This document shows positions 20,876 to 32,489 of a DNA stretch of 64,000 bases, one piece after another; within the stretch, counting starts at the first letter, position 1, and the number at the start of each line of letters is the position of its first letter. This DNA comes from Forficula auricularia. Its lineage: Eukaryota; Arthropoda; Insecta; Dermaptera; Forficulidae. Location of the stretch: assembly GCA_024734495.1 (NCBI GenBank), contig JALMQS010000089.1:6522420-6586419 (forward strand), given 5' to 3'. The notes below the pieces were generated by a model. It made no database searches and was not told where the DNA came from. It saw only the letters and a list, made by a program, of their open reading frames with translations. The position numbers and the translations under genes are program-made.

Positions 20876-21300
20876 ACACAAAATTGTTGTATATTGTAAT
20901 TTATCCCTATTATGTTTTATCTTAATTCTTCATCTCTATATGTTATTTAGGCTTATTTGTAAATTGATATTTATAATTAATTTTGTGTCTATGACTTAAA
21001 TTTGTAATTTTATTTTCTAATTTAATTCTAAAAAGACTTTATATTTATACTTGTAATTTTTATTTATATTAATATTCATATTTACTTAGATTTCTTATAT
21101 TTACATTTATATATTTTATAATTAAAAAAGAAAAATCTTTGTAAAACAATTTTTTAAATTTTAATTTCATTGGTGTTTTTCTTGTGTTAGGTTGGTATGT
21201 AAGATTTGAATGTTATATTTTGTTATATTGGTACACATGATTTGAATGTCAAGAATGGTGACCACTCGTTCAATTATTATTAGTATTAACTTGTAAACTC

Positions 21301-21325
21301 CTGATGATGGACTAAAAATCCGAAA
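21301..21325 (+). ncRNA. Hammerhead-like motif
   Basis: CTGATGA, T, GGA-(7 bases)-TCC, GAAATATA. Core intact, stem II only three pairs, cleavage triplet unclear. Confidence 0.4.
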
Positions 21326-21832
21326 TATATTGAGTTTGTATAAACCTCTTTGAGTTTTATTTCATTCACTGTGAAACTACACACCCTTTACTCTATTAAT
21401 TAAAATGAAAGGGTTAAATTAACATATAGAGAAAATACAATTAAGCTAGAAAGCTGATATTTGGCGTACTGGTAAAGCTTAGTATATTAAGAAAGGAGGA
21501 AATTAGAAAAATGGAACTTTCCCTTCTTCAGGACCTAAAATGAAGAAATGAAATCTATAGGCTTAATTAACATATTATAGTGAAAATACAATCAACCTAG
21601 AATGCTGTAATTTGGCATATTGATAAAGCTTGACACATTAATAAAGGGTGAAATCGAAAAACCGAAACTTTCCCTTCTTCGGGACATAAAATGAAGATGT
21701 GAAATAAAAGGATAAAACTTTTCAAAAATTAACGATATCTGACCTAAAACATAAATTTGAAAAAGGGGCCAAGTTTGGTGCAAACGGCTTCCCCGACAAA
21801 AGAGTTGAGATCTAAACGGGTACCAAGTTCCA

Positions 21833-22530
21833 TATCATCATCATTGAGTATACAGTCCTAAGACTGGTTTGATGCAACAATCCGTCTCCACTCGACTCTG
21901 TCCCCCGCCAGCTGTTTAACCTCTCTAAATGTCTGGCATCCCATATCCCCAATTATTTGGTTGAAATATTCTAATCTGGGTCTTCCCCTTCCCCTTTTCT
22001 TTCCCACCTCCCCCTCCAAGATATCCCTAAGCAGTCCCCCATGTCTCAGTGTGTGCCCCATCATCTGACCTCTTCTCTTCTTCAGACTCTTCCACAAGGT
22101 TCTTCTTTCTCCGATTCTTCCAAGAACTTCTTCATTTGTAATTTTATCCATCCATTTGATATTCATCATTCTTCTGTAGCACCACATTTCGAAAGCCTCT
22201 AATCTCTTTCTCTCCTCTTCTCTAATTGTCCAGGTTTCACACCCGTACATGGCTATGCTCCATACATATGTCTTCAATAGCAACTTCCTGTTTGCTAAGC
22301 TGATTGAGGAGGAGCATAGTAGTTTTTGTTTTGTATTAAACCCCATTTTTGCTTGGGCAATTCTTGATTTAATTTCGTTTTTGCTCCTCCCATCCCATGT
22401 TATTTTACTTCCTAGGTAGCGGAATTCCTTAACTCCTTCTAGGTTTTCTTGGTTAATTTTGATGCATTCCTGTCTCGTTTGTTCTTTTTTTGTACATACT
22501 AGGACCTTGGTTTTATTCTTGTTTAAATAA
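21833..22530 (-). mobile_element. LINE-1 type (RTE-like) 5'-truncated copy
   Basis: The 3' end (low coordinate) has ATCATCATCATTGAG, the same end as the copies at 39532 and 57914, i.e. a (TGA)n tail in sense orientation. 5'-truncated at about 22530. Confidence 0.85.
21858..22530 (-). pseudogene. Non-LTR retrotransposon ORF2, C-terminal part
   Basis: Sense reads NKTKVLVCTKKEQTRQECIK, then FRYLGSKITWDGRSKNEIKS, LLLKTYVWSIAMYGCETWTI, then RRLEAFEMWCYRRM-type thumb, NEEVLGRIGERRTLWKSLKK, and the Arg-rich KKRGRGRPRLEYFNQIIGDM, ending at VASNQS. This is the end of the reverse transcriptase (after the catalytic YxDD, which is absent) through the conserved C-terminal domain of RTE/jockey-related insect LINEs. 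The frame is open for over 200 codons to the family's normal stop, so only the 5' truncation kills it. Upstream residues of the open frame are chimeric flank. Confidence 0.85.
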
Positions 22531-23867
22531 ACAAGAATAAAACAAGTTCCATAGCAGTTGCTTAAATCATAGCTATAGGAATGTACAACGTTCTTCAATT
22601 GATTTAAAAGAAAATTTGTTACGTTCTTTGATATTAAATTTATAATTTGGCAAGTTTTATATCCAACTAAATTGTTTGTAGTATTAAATAGATCAAATTA
22701 ATAACAAAGCTAAATTTTAAGCTTGTATTAAATATCATCACGTTAAACATAATATATAGTATGTTAAATAACGAGTCTATGGGAATAAACCGGAGACGAT
22801 TGATGCTTTAAAAGTCAACATATCAAATGTCATTAATGATATCGGGCCGGATTGCAGTTGGGTAATAAAAAATTGAACCTCTCGGATATGCGTTATACTG
22901 TTTAGAAAATTCAACAATAATCACTTTGCTCTTGGTTGCAAAAATAAATAAATAAAAATGTTTGTTGTTTAAAATATTGTATAATTATTCAAACCGGGTC
23001 TTGTATATATGTATAACAATGTGGTTAACAAGCTTGGATTTTATTAATCAATAAAGTTATACAATTTAAAGTCAAACAACAAATAATGATATTATTTAAA
23101 CAATATTTTGTGCTCGAGAAAGAGTCATTTCTTTGAATGAATAAAATTAAATATTTATTGATATTTAATATATAAGTTATATATATAAATTATTGTTGAT
23201 TACTTCTCAACAACAACGGCACTTAATCACACGGAATGATAATCGATAAATAATAATATTAACTTATGTTGATTAATGTCCATTATAATTAGTAGATTAA
23301 AAATTCAGTTTATTGGACAAAGTTTTTTTATTGAAGTTCTTCTTCAATTTTTGTACAACGTTTCGTCTCTCTCGAGACTTTTTCAAGTACTCAATTGGCT
23401 AGAACAACATTGGTTGAAATAAAGATAAAAATAACTGAGACATAGTAGAATTTTTTCTTTCTAGATTGATACCATAAAACAATTGTTTTAACTTCAATAA
23501 AAACACATGTACTAATCGAATCCAACTCACATCCTTTCGAGTAGAGAGCTGTGTTTAGACACCAGACTCCCGGGGCGAAACCGCGGAAGATTTATTTTGG
23601 TTACAGCGTAGCTCATCGAAGCGGCGGCCGACATTTGTCCGATATTAGATTCCATACATAAATGTAAGCATATAATCTTTCAAACAAAAGAATTTTTTAA
23701 TGATATCTTATACACAACTTTTTTTATTTAAATTTAAAGTTCGAGCGTCCTTATTGGAAAACCCTATAAATGTATCAGTCTCGTGCGGTCCTTGAATGCT
23801 GTGGATGCTCCGCATCTCTAAAATTTCAAAACGTCAAGAGTATTTTCATACCGTGTTACAAATAATC
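22531..23867. other. AT-rich intronic stretch with one CTTGAAAAAG hairpin
   Basis: At 23345-23390 the minus strand reads CTTGAAAAAGTCTCGAGAGA then GACGAAACGTTG, a GTCTC/GAGAC hairpin ending in GAAACG, akin to the 5938 repeat. Otherwise no gene. Confidence 0.45.
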
Positions 23868-24040
23868 CAATGTTGTTCTTCATCAAGTGCCATACTCGAT
23901 TTCCAGTGTCGGCAATTACTCTGGAGAGTGGAGAGTATCCTCTCCATTGAAATTTTCCTGGAAAATTTTTCACAGGAGTGGTTTCCCATTACCTTCACCC
24001 GAAGGAATCAGATTATAGCCAGTCGGGTTTGAAACCAATA
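23868..24040 (-). mobile_element. SINE-2, 5'-truncated copy
   Basis: Minus strand: CTATAATCTGATTCCTTC, GGGAAACCACTCCTGTGAAA, then CGAGTATGGCACTTGATGAA. Same order as the tail of the full copy at 52545-52757. An AC microsatellite lies just upstream in its sense. Confidence 0.75.
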
Positions 24041-24092
24041 TTAAATTTGAAAAATAACACAAAATTCTGAGTTGATAGATGAATTTTACAAA

Positions 24093-24780
<688 letters not shown>

Positions 24781-25300
24781 ATCCTAAGCCTCAATATTAG
24801 CCGGGCCCACAAGTAGAGGATTTTCAAAGGATCTATCCTGCTGGCCGGATACGCCGACCGGGCCCGCCAACCCGGCCACCCACACAACAGATATGCTAAT
24901 GCACACTAACGTAAAGATTTGACTTTTCCCTTTCCTGGCGTGCCTGATGTGTAGAGGGCCAGTTCTCTAAGTTAATGTCGAAATCTTTCCCATTTTTAAG
25001 GGCCCGATGAACAGGCCCGGCCTATTATAGCCATATGAAATCCGGGTGAGATGCCTAAGGCCTCTCACCAGGATTTCATATTCTTCAATATAGTATTTCC
25101 TCGGCGGGGACTTCTAGAGTTTCGGATTTGGCCTCTCAATGACTACTAACATAAGTATCCTGGCTTCCGGAGGAATGGTTGTTCAAGGGTACTGTACTAT
25201 ATAAGAGCCCACATACCCAGCGCGCAGGCTCCACTAACGAAACGACCAAGTGAGGGGATTGAACGGTGCCGTATCAAACCTTTTAAAAATCCTATACGTG
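24781..25300. repeat. GC-richer unclassified repeat with 15-bp hairpin
   Basis: Composition shifts to about 50% GC. It holds GGGCCCGATGAACAGGCCC and a strong hairpin at 25037-25080: GAAATCCGGGTGAGA facing TCTCACCAGGATTTC. ACTATATAAGAGCCCACATA at 25194 looks like a TATA region. No open frame with a domain. Possibly the 5' leader of a retroelement; not identified. Confidence 0.45.
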
Positions 25301-25632
25301 TGTGCCCAGCTCTTCTTGGCTTTATCGTTTTTGAACTATGCAGGAAGTCTTTAAAGGTCATGCACGCCCTCTTTTCTACTGATGTTAAATTTATTTAAAC
25401 TCCTCCCTCTAGAACATTGTCCTTTTAAGAAATATGATTGGCGTTTATGAAACATAAATAGTCTTATCTTTCTGGGTGGAAACGTTAACACGATGAAGAC
25501 CGAAAATTGCCGAAGTTTGAGTCTGCCCAGATATTTTGCGTATGGAAAATAGCCAATCATATTCAGAAAATGGCGTAGAAAGTGGATAGTTCTCTATTTA
25601 CCAGAATATTAAGATAGTTCACTATTTGTTAC
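25301..25632. other. Intron just downstream of a receptor exon
   Basis: No coding content beyond chance open frames. Confidence 0.4.
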
Positions 25633-25803
25633 CTGTTGATTGTTATCATGGTGATGGACAACAGGGAGACTCCGATGTTGCCGTATCGGATAAAAGGAAA
25701 TAGTGTGCAGAGTACATCCCCGTGGATCCAAGTGCCATGAATGAACCTGGAGGAACTGAAGGGTAGCACCAGTATACAGAAGAGTAGATCAGCCACACAC
25801 AAG
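25633..25803 (-). CDS. Tre1: Tre1/moody-like GPCR, TM2-TM3 exon
   Basis: Acceptor TTTTTTGCAG precedes the exon on the minus strand and the donor is AG/GTAAC. The 171-base exon reads (S)LCVADLLFCILVLPFSSSRF (TM2 with the conserved L-x-x-x-D), IHGTWIHGDVLCTLFPF (first extracellular loop Trp and the TM3 disulphide Cys), IRYGNIGVSLLSITMITIN (TM3), ending two bases into the Arg of NRY. Its first base completes the Ser started by the TM1 exon (53234-53374), and its last two bases plus the first of exon 5736-5863 give AGG (Arg): both junctions are phase-matched. It lies 27.4 kb from the upstream and 19.8 kb from the downstream exon. Surface receptor of the rhodopsin family; ligand not deducible. Confidence 0.9.
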
Positions 25804-25935
25804 CTGCAAAAAACAAAGAATTGCAAAAAGTTAAGTTTAAAATCGCAGTGCATCATCAAAAATATGCATTGTAAACATAATTTCTACTAAAATCCTAGAT
25901 TTTGTCATTAAAATTAAATTATTTTTGATATATAC

Positions 25936-26110
25936 AGGGTAAAGATAAGAGTAAATAAATATTTTATTTAATATGGATCTACTATGAGTTAAGGATACTG
26001 GGTCACTTATTTCACATTAAAATTAAAAAATTAAAAGATATAAAAAAAATTTTCTTTTTCAATATATATATTTCGGGCTATCAACCCATCTTCAGGAAAT
26101 ACAGAAAGTA
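25936..26110 (-). mobile_element. PLE-type fragment
   Basis: 25936-26010 (AAAGATAAGAGTAAATAAAT to GGGTCACTTATTT) is the same sequence as the arms of the palindrome at 30850-31000. A hammerhead-like motif follows. Confidence 0.5.
26071..26095 (-). ncRNA. Hammerhead-like motif
   Basis: Minus: CTGAAGA, T, GGG-ttgatag-CCC, GAAATATATATATTG. Core intact, three-pair stem II, no clear cleavage triplet. Same subtype at 50935 and 57809. Confidence 0.45.
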
Positions 26111-27247
26111 ACTAATTTAACTTATTGAATAACAGGCTATATATGTGTTTATTGAACAGAGAGACAGAATTTATAAAATTATTTTAAAAGGACGCTTTCT
26201 CTTAAGCTATTGTTAAAAAAGAATATCAGGTTGACCTTTATTTACATATGATTGTTTGGGTGAAAGGCAAGTTAATAAGGTCGTTGACTTATGTCTCTGG
26301 GTTGGGGATGATTTTTTCATTTGGATATTAAAAAATCAATTATTATATATATATACAGGGTGTTTCTAAATTGAATCGAAATATTTTAAAGGGTGATTTT
26401 TCACCAAAAATTAATGGGGCGGTTTTTCATATAGTTTTTTTTGTTAAAAAGCCCTTCCCCTCCAAGTTACAGTCCATCTGTGAATTTATATGAAAAAGGG
26501 TTGAGTATTATTTTAATTTATATAAAACAAACAATTTTATGAGAAAAGTTCAAGACATAATCGAGTAAATCTGTCTTTCAAAATCAACTTTTTAAATAGA
26601 AAAATGTAGACGCATTAAAAAATTTTGATGAAAAATATTTTGGGTTTGATTTTTTCACCCCCTTGTGATAACATTTAAGGGTTACAAAAATTGTCAAAAA
26701 CTGCCATTTTATTAGCATCAGTGCCAAATTTTCTTCATAAAGAGAAACAAAGAGGTTGTTTGAGACTATAGTTTCGAAGGCTTGGCCCTCATCATTAGTC
26801 TTTTTTAATTATAAATGGCCATGTACCACAGATTATTCTGATTGCCGTACGCAATCACTAATCAGTCAATAAAATAAATTGATGACAACATATGAGTTTT
26901 CTGTCCTTGATTATATGTCCTGTTTGATTTTCGGGTCGGATGACATATGCAATGTCCCACTACATGGCTACCAATCTCTATTGATTATCGGTCTTTATTT
27001 ACTAATATCTCTGGTAATAGACGGTGAAATTTATTTTTTAAGAACTGAAATGATTTGTTATATTTCTAAGTACATATGACTAGTTTTTTGTATATATCTC
27101 AAGGATTTTGGAGATTTGGGATCAATAACACGATCGTTTTTTTTTTGTTTGCCTTATAGGTATCGTGCGTTAAACAGAGGCATCACTACTGCCGAAGGTA
27201 GCGCTCTCTTATGTTTATTTATTCAAATAATTTGGGGTAATTGGGGC
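26111..27247. other. AT-rich intron with degenerate element ends
   Basis: TACAGGGTGTTTCTAAATT at about 26354 looks like a single DNA-transposon end without a partner. A decayed hammerhead-type copy is at 26764-26795 (minus: TAATGATGA, stem, GAAACTATAGTC). Nothing else. Confidence 0.4.
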
Positions 27248-27648
27248 AAATCTACTCTTATTAAACGAGCAAAAATTGTTTATATATTTATAAATTTGTA
27301 TCTTGGTTCTATTTTGAAAACGGCTCTACCGTTTTGATGAAACAAATTCTATTAACAAGTTTTGAGAATGTGATAGCGGTCTGGCTAGGTCAGGACCTCG
27401 ACAAATTTCATCTTAATTGATCTTTTCTTAATTAAAGTAATTATTGATAGATGAAAATCCCAATAAAAAAGTTTGTTGGGGGGTCAGATAGGCTAGGCGG
27501 TAGCATGACAGCGAGCTAACCAGGGGACCCGGGTTCGAATCCGACTCGAGGCATCCAGCTAAAATCTGACCCCGGGAGTAGAGACAAATTTTAAAAATAA
27601 ATATATAGTATCGTAAAGTGGCTTATGGCTAAAAAGGCCGAAAAGCCC

Positions 27649-27679
<31 letters not shown>

Positions 27680-27780
27680 GTTTACATTTTTTTCAATTAT
27701 CTTTTATTTTTAATTGGTTTTTCAATTTTAAAACCCACTAATAGGTTATAGCAAATATTAATATATATATATATCTCAAC
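27248..27780 (+). mobile_element. Helitron-like element, family E 5' part, SINE-interrupted
   Basis: Starts TCTACTCTTATTAAACGAGC. The sequence around the SINE matches, without SINE, the minus-strand copy near 36895-36930, which therefore is an empty site. Confidence 0.6.
27478..27675 (+). mobile_element. tRNA-SINE-1, full copy
   Basis: A and B boxes as in 20677, tail GGCCGAAAAGCCC and about 29 A. Target duplication AAAAAAGTTTGTT; the empty site is visible at about 36920 on the other strand. Confidence 0.92.
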
Positions 27781-28204
27781 ATTTAGATTATAAAAATCAA
27801 ATGAATGCATAATACAAACTCATAAATAACTGTTATCTTGGATGCCTATAAATAATATCGATTAAAATTATTTCCAGCTTGTGCAGCGGAAGTCTAATAT
27901 TTATTATTTTGCTCGACTATTATTAATTAAGAATACAAATTTTAACTAAAAGTAAAAATAAAACTTTACAAATTTTTATTATCCTATTCATATATTTATA
28001 ATATTATAATAATAATGAAAAAAATCTTGATAATTATTTAAAAGAAATACTACAAGTAACCTGAAGAAGGAGAGAAAAAGTCTCCGAAACGTCGGAATTT
28101 GAATAAAATTTAAATAATTTATGGACTGCCTTTCATTATAACCTACTTATTTCGCTTACCAGTCCGTCTTTCTAAGAAAATAAATAAAATCAAATTGTGG
28201 AAAT
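27781..28204. other. AT-rich stretch with a PLE-type end
   Basis: Contains the hammerhead-type motif at 28061; no gene. Confidence 0.4.
28061..28093 (+). ncRNA. Hammerhead ribozyme-like motif
   Basis: CTGAAGA, A, GGAGA-gaaaaag-TCTCC (five pairs), GAAACGTC. GUC present, stem III loopless as at 14250. Confidence 0.5.
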
Positions 28205-28400
28205 AAAGAAGAAATAAGCTGACGTGTTCTGATGTGGCCATCCACTTGACTTTACCATACAACCTGGCCCCTCACTTATATATTTAATATTTAATAAAAT
28301 TATTTATAATCATGTAGGGGGAGGGGGTTAGTTTTTACAATTTTAGACTTCTGAGGGCTCACGGATTATGTATACAAAATTTTATTGGCTCTCTTGTGCT
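28205..28400 (+). repeat. Family C, left-end fragment
   Basis: GCTGACGTGTTCTGATGTGG, ACTTTACCATACAACCTGG and a G-run near 28318 match the left part of 40469-41176. Confidence 0.65.
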
Positions 28401-28499
28401 TATTTATTCAAATAATTTGAAAGAATTGGGGTAAATATTGTACTATAGTATATATCATAGGTAAACAAGTTCACAGAGCCTAGAGGGGCGTCAGCGAGT

Positions 28500-28595
28500 C
28501 CCTTTGTATTGGACGTTTAATAAATCATCCCCCAAAGATTACATTTTCGTCGCCAGTTGGCGCTAAAGTCGTGACGCATGGTCACTATAAGAAAT
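28500..28595 (+). repeat. Family D repeat
   Basis: AATAAATCATCCCCCAAAG, TCGTCGCCAGTTGGCGCTAA and GTCGTGACGCATG. Other copies at 33215-33280 and 45835-45905. GCCAGTTGGC is a small palindrome. Function unknown. Confidence 0.6.
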
Positions 28596-28869
28596 AAAAA
28601 ATAATAAGATAAACATAAATCTACGCACTGAGTCCACGCTCTCAGCCATATAAGACGAATGAAATTCAATTAAAAACTTTAGTACTATTGCCGACAATCC
28701 AGGGTAGAAAACTGGTATTGTTTTTTGAGGCCAGTACTCTTGGTAACCAATTTTGAATTTTACTTTGAGTTCATCGTTAGAGGTGAGTGAAAGTCGAATG
28801 GTATTCAGTAAACACGGCTAAAAAATTGGTAGAGGTAAGTGAAAATTTAGTGAGATAGATAGGGACAGT

Positions 28870-29125
28870 GAGGGGTATATAAGGAGGGGGAGATAGGGAG
28901 GGGTAAATGAGGGGGGAGATAGGGACAATGGGTCCCCGTTGCGAGGGCTATATAAGGGGGAGAGAGACAGGGAGATGGTCAGTATGTGTCAGTCAGTGAC
29001 AAGTGAAACATCGACTGTGAGTGTAAGGAGGGGGGAATTTAGGGACAATGGGAACCTGGCGAGGGGTATATAAGGGGGAGAAAGATAGGGAGATGGTAAA
29101 TATGTGTCAGGCAGTGACGAATGAA
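28870..29125 (+). promoter_or_regulatory. Tandem core promoters (TATA box plus initiator), three copies
   Basis: TATATAAGG occurs at 28876, 28949 and 29067 inside repeats of GGGGAGAGAGACAGGGAGAT type (the last two 118 bp apart). In the second, TCAGT lies with its A at 28981, 32 bases from the first T of TATATAA, the spacing of arthropod TATA-Inr promoters; the third copy has TAAAT there. A GTGAGTGT donor-like site follows 40-50 bases downstream in both. This suggests a real, duplicated RNA polymerase II promoter, on the strand opposite the receptor gene. Confidence 0.6.
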
Positions 29126-29299
29126 ACATCGACTGTGAGTGTTCCAATATAGCCTCTCCACCTTCATCCACCCTCTCAACTGACTCCAACCCTCACTAAT
29201 AAACAACTCTTCATCCCTTATATTAATTAACTGCATAGAATCCAAGAAGCCATTAAATATAAATTTATTTATTAAATTTGCGAACGTGAATAAAATATT

Positions 29300-30650
29300 A
29301 ATATCTGGGTAACGGGTAGGTAGGTACTTCTATTGTTCTTATAGATAAAGATATACAGATCCACTTCAGGGGCTGACATCCCTGCCCAAATATTAAGAGA
29401 ATCATGTCCTATCCCTAATCCTAACCAACTGTTTTCTATCCGTGTTTTCACAATTACTTATTCCTTCGAAGTGTTTCGCGAGTATATATTTACTTGTGCG
29501 GGAGTGTACGTAAGTGTGTTCCGTTCCTGTGGGGTCACAGTATTCCAGGTTCAGACACGAGACATTGGCTGTAAAGGTAACATATCTTTATAATACTCTA
29601 TTCTTATAATTATATAAGTAAGAATTACTATAAATTTTTCAAGTACTTTTTTTATAATTTTTAAAAAATAAAAAAACCATTATATAAATAATATATTAAA
29701 TATAATTTTATTCCGAATATTTTTTAAAAAAATACTTTCACTTCCCTATATGTTTTTACTAATAATATTTTTTTCTTTTTTCAGGTAGGTGCTCGTCCTA
29801 CTAATATTAACATTTGTGGCCAGAGTATTCCAGGTCCAAGCAGGAGACTTTCTCTGTAAAGGTAAGATATCTTTATAATACTCTATTCATATATAAGTAA
29901 GAAATACTCAAAATTTTTCAAGTAATTTTTTTCGATTTTTTTAAAAAAAAATTTCAAATTTAATAAATAATATGTTAAATATAATTTTCTTTAGAATATT
30001 TGAATAAAAAATACTTTCAATTCCCTATATGTATTTTACTAATAATATTTTTTTTCTTTTTTCAGGTAGGTGCTCATCCTACTAATATTAACATTTAGAG
30101 TAAGTATTAGATTTTCTTCATTTTATGGAAAATCAAATACTTTATCTTTGCGGTAATGGGTAGATGTGTACTTCTTTATTCATATAATAAGATCTACAGA
30201 CCTACTTCAGGGGCTGGCGTCCCTGCCCACGTGAGCTTATATCCTTTCCCATATCCTATCCAAATTTAATCCTTGTTTTCACAAATCCTTATTCCCCCGA
30301 AATCGAAATGTTTCGCGAGTATATTTTTAATTGTGCGTGAGTGTACGAAGAGTGTTCCTGTGGGGTCAGAGTATTCCAGGTCCAGGCATGAGTCTTTGGT
30401 TGTTAAGGTAACATATCTTTATAATACTCTATTCTTATATTTAAATAATTAAGAAATACTCTAAATTTTTCAATTCTTTTTTCGAATTTTTCAAAAAAAC
30501 GATCAAATAAAATAAATAAATATAATTTTATTGGAATATTTCTATAAAAAATTTCATAATTTTGCTAATATAATTTTTTCTTTTTCTAGGTAGGTGCTCG
30601 TCCTACTAATTCTAACATTAAAATTAAATGTTTAAGTAGAAATAAATAAA
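29300..30650 (+). ncRNA. Repeated exon-intron array, possible spliced non-coding transcript
   Basis: A block with TTCAGGGGCTGACATCCCTG, TTTCGCGAGTATAT and CTGTGGGGTCA occurs at about 29300-29576 and again at about 30150-30417, each ending AAG/GTAACATATC. AT-rich intron-like sequence follows and ends in polypyrimidine-(C/T)AG/GTAGGTGCTC at 29785, 30066 and 30590. The 29785 block ends 77 bases on at AAAG/GTAAG; the 30066 block ends 34 bases on at A/GTAAGT. Presumed exons are GC-richer than introns, and introns are duplicated too. The only frame (VGARPTNINICGQSIPGPS) stops in the exon, so a protein is unlikely. AATAAATAAAAA near 30643 could be a poly(A) signal. Downstream of the tandem promoters, so probably one transcription unit; unproven. 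Confidence 0.45.
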
Positions 30651-30849
30651 AAAAATTAAAATTATTACTTTTTTCTAAATTAAATATGAGATATTGGTTT
30701 GAAACAATATCGCCTTTATATTTTCAGTCTAATAAAATTATTTCACATGGATAGATAATATAATTTCAATTTCGGTTAAAAAAAATAACCTTCAAAATAA
30801 TTCAATTTTAAAAATAATCGCCTCTAAACTTCAATCTAATTATTTTAAA

Positions 30850-31000
30850 GATAAGAGTAAATAAATATTTTATTTAATATGGATTTACTCTGAGTTAAGG
30901 ATACTGGGTCACTTATTTACACAAATAAGTGACCCAGTATCCTTAACTCATAGTAAATCCATATTAAATAAAATATTTATTTACTCTTATCTTTATTAAA
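30850..31000. repeat. Near-perfect palindrome with arms of about 70 bp
   Basis: AAAGATAAGAGTAAATAAAT...GGGTCACTTATTT is followed at once by its inverse. A single arm is at 25936-26010, so this is a terminal repeat duplicated head to head. Confidence 0.85.
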
Positions 31001-32489
31001 GATGTTTCCTTGCACCAACACCACAATCTCTACTCATTATCTAATTATTTTTCTGTTTCTGATTTAATGCATGAGTCAATAAAGAACTTTCTCTCATCAT
31101 ATTCAGATCTACAAATTTTTTATATTTGTATCTTAAATACAAATACTTGACAACATTTTTAAACAAAATTTCTAATGTTTTAAGACTTTAATTCGAAATA
31201 AATTGCAGTATTGGAGACATTGTACTGGTATTTGATTCGGAAAAGGTCTTTTAACAATTACTTATCTCAAGTGTAGACGTATTTTGGTACAAATACAATG
31301 TCTCCTATTTGTTCCAAAACACGTCTAGGCTTGACATTTTCATTATTTTCGACTTTAAAATTTCAAATTGTATTTCCAAGTTATGTATACATTTGTAAAT
31401 AAAGAAAATATTTAAAAGTATCACTCTATTAGTATATTTTGTAATTTGCGATCAAAATTATATTAACGATCTCCGTTTAATTATTATTTATTTATCTATC
31501 CGTGTGGGGGGTGGCGACAGCTGCTTTCTCGTGGTGCCCCCTGTTCTCGCTAAACAGCTGTCTATGTCTCTGTATAAATTATATATCGAGACATAATCAT
31601 ATATAATAATTTCGTTTGCATAATTTTACATACACATTTTCCTATTAATAATAATACACGTTATCGAAAACGCATATATTATAACATATAGCTACTATTG
31701 GAATTATAATTTCACTTTTGGTATTGATTTTACAAAAATAAAATACAAAATTTTTGTTTAATTTTCATAACTAAAATTCATGCAAACAATAATATATTTT
31801 ATATGAAATTTGAAGTATTTATATTCGACTGAAAATATAAGGGAAATTTTCGGACGTCAATTGAATTGGTAGTATAACAAGTAATAAATACAATGGTTAA
31901 GTGCTTATTTTTTTCTAAATTAAATGGTTGTTGGGATAGAAATTTGCACAAATTATTATGATAAAAAATTTAGAGATTTTAAATATGATTATAATTCTAG
32001 ATTACATGTGGCATTTTTGAAATTAATTTGAGAACGTTGCGCGCCGGGGGGGGGGTAAATGAAACTTATGTTCAAGGGGAATTGAGCTTTACTGAAATTA
32101 AAGTGTTTTTTTTTATAATTATTATTTTTATTCATTTACCATATTATATCTGCTTTGATTTTTATATAAATATCTCAAAATAACAAATAATGGATTTTCA
32201 ATAAACAGTAGGTATTTGTTTAACGCTTCAAAAATTAAATAGTTTTTCAATTTTCGGGTCAAAATTAAAAAAAAAATAACTAATACTTTATCATATTAAG
32301 TATGGTAAAATAAAAAAAAAATAAGAAAAACTAAACAGCGAACTTTGTTTTTAGAGTCGATTGATGAGCGATATTTTAATTAATGTGGTCGTTAACTTTT
32401 TTACAACGCTAGCCGATTCAATATTTTGTCTCGCTATAGCTAAACAGAAAAATCGTTCTCAAGCTTGAGTTGTTTACCAAAAAAGAATT
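31001..32489. other. AT-rich intron
   Basis: A degenerate mirror pair (GGAGACATTGTACTGGTATT and its approximate inverse) spans about 31210-31330, and GACAGCTG/CAGCTGTC face each other at 31516-31563. A G-run lies at 32047. No gene. Confidence 0.4.

Larger units (their letters stand above)
20430..21405 (+). mobile_element. PLE 3' fragment inserted in the satellite
   Basis: The left part has an open stretch (STEIKKAIIEKDKILNNQQ...) ending in a stop near 20536 that may be a PLE C terminus; the right part is the terminal repeat with a hammerhead-type core and the CTCTTTGAGTTTTATTTCAT flank. The satellite motif CTAAAATGA precedes it and AAAATGAAAG follows. A SINE is nested inside. Confidence 0.5.
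20170..21705 (+). repeat. Tandem repeat, unit about 150 bp, interrupted by a PLE
   Basis: AATGCTGAAATTTGG and CTTTCCCTTCTTCAGGACCT recur with about 150-base spacing (units begin near 20180, 20330, 21450, 21600). The insert at about 20430-21405 separates units two and three. TAGGCTTAATTAACATATTA marks each unit junction. Confidence 0.7.

Noticed and set aside
28989..29245. Minus-strand Pro/Ser-rich open frames across the TATA repeats
   Set aside because: Antisense of the G-rich tandem promoter repeat; the repeat unit explains the pattern.
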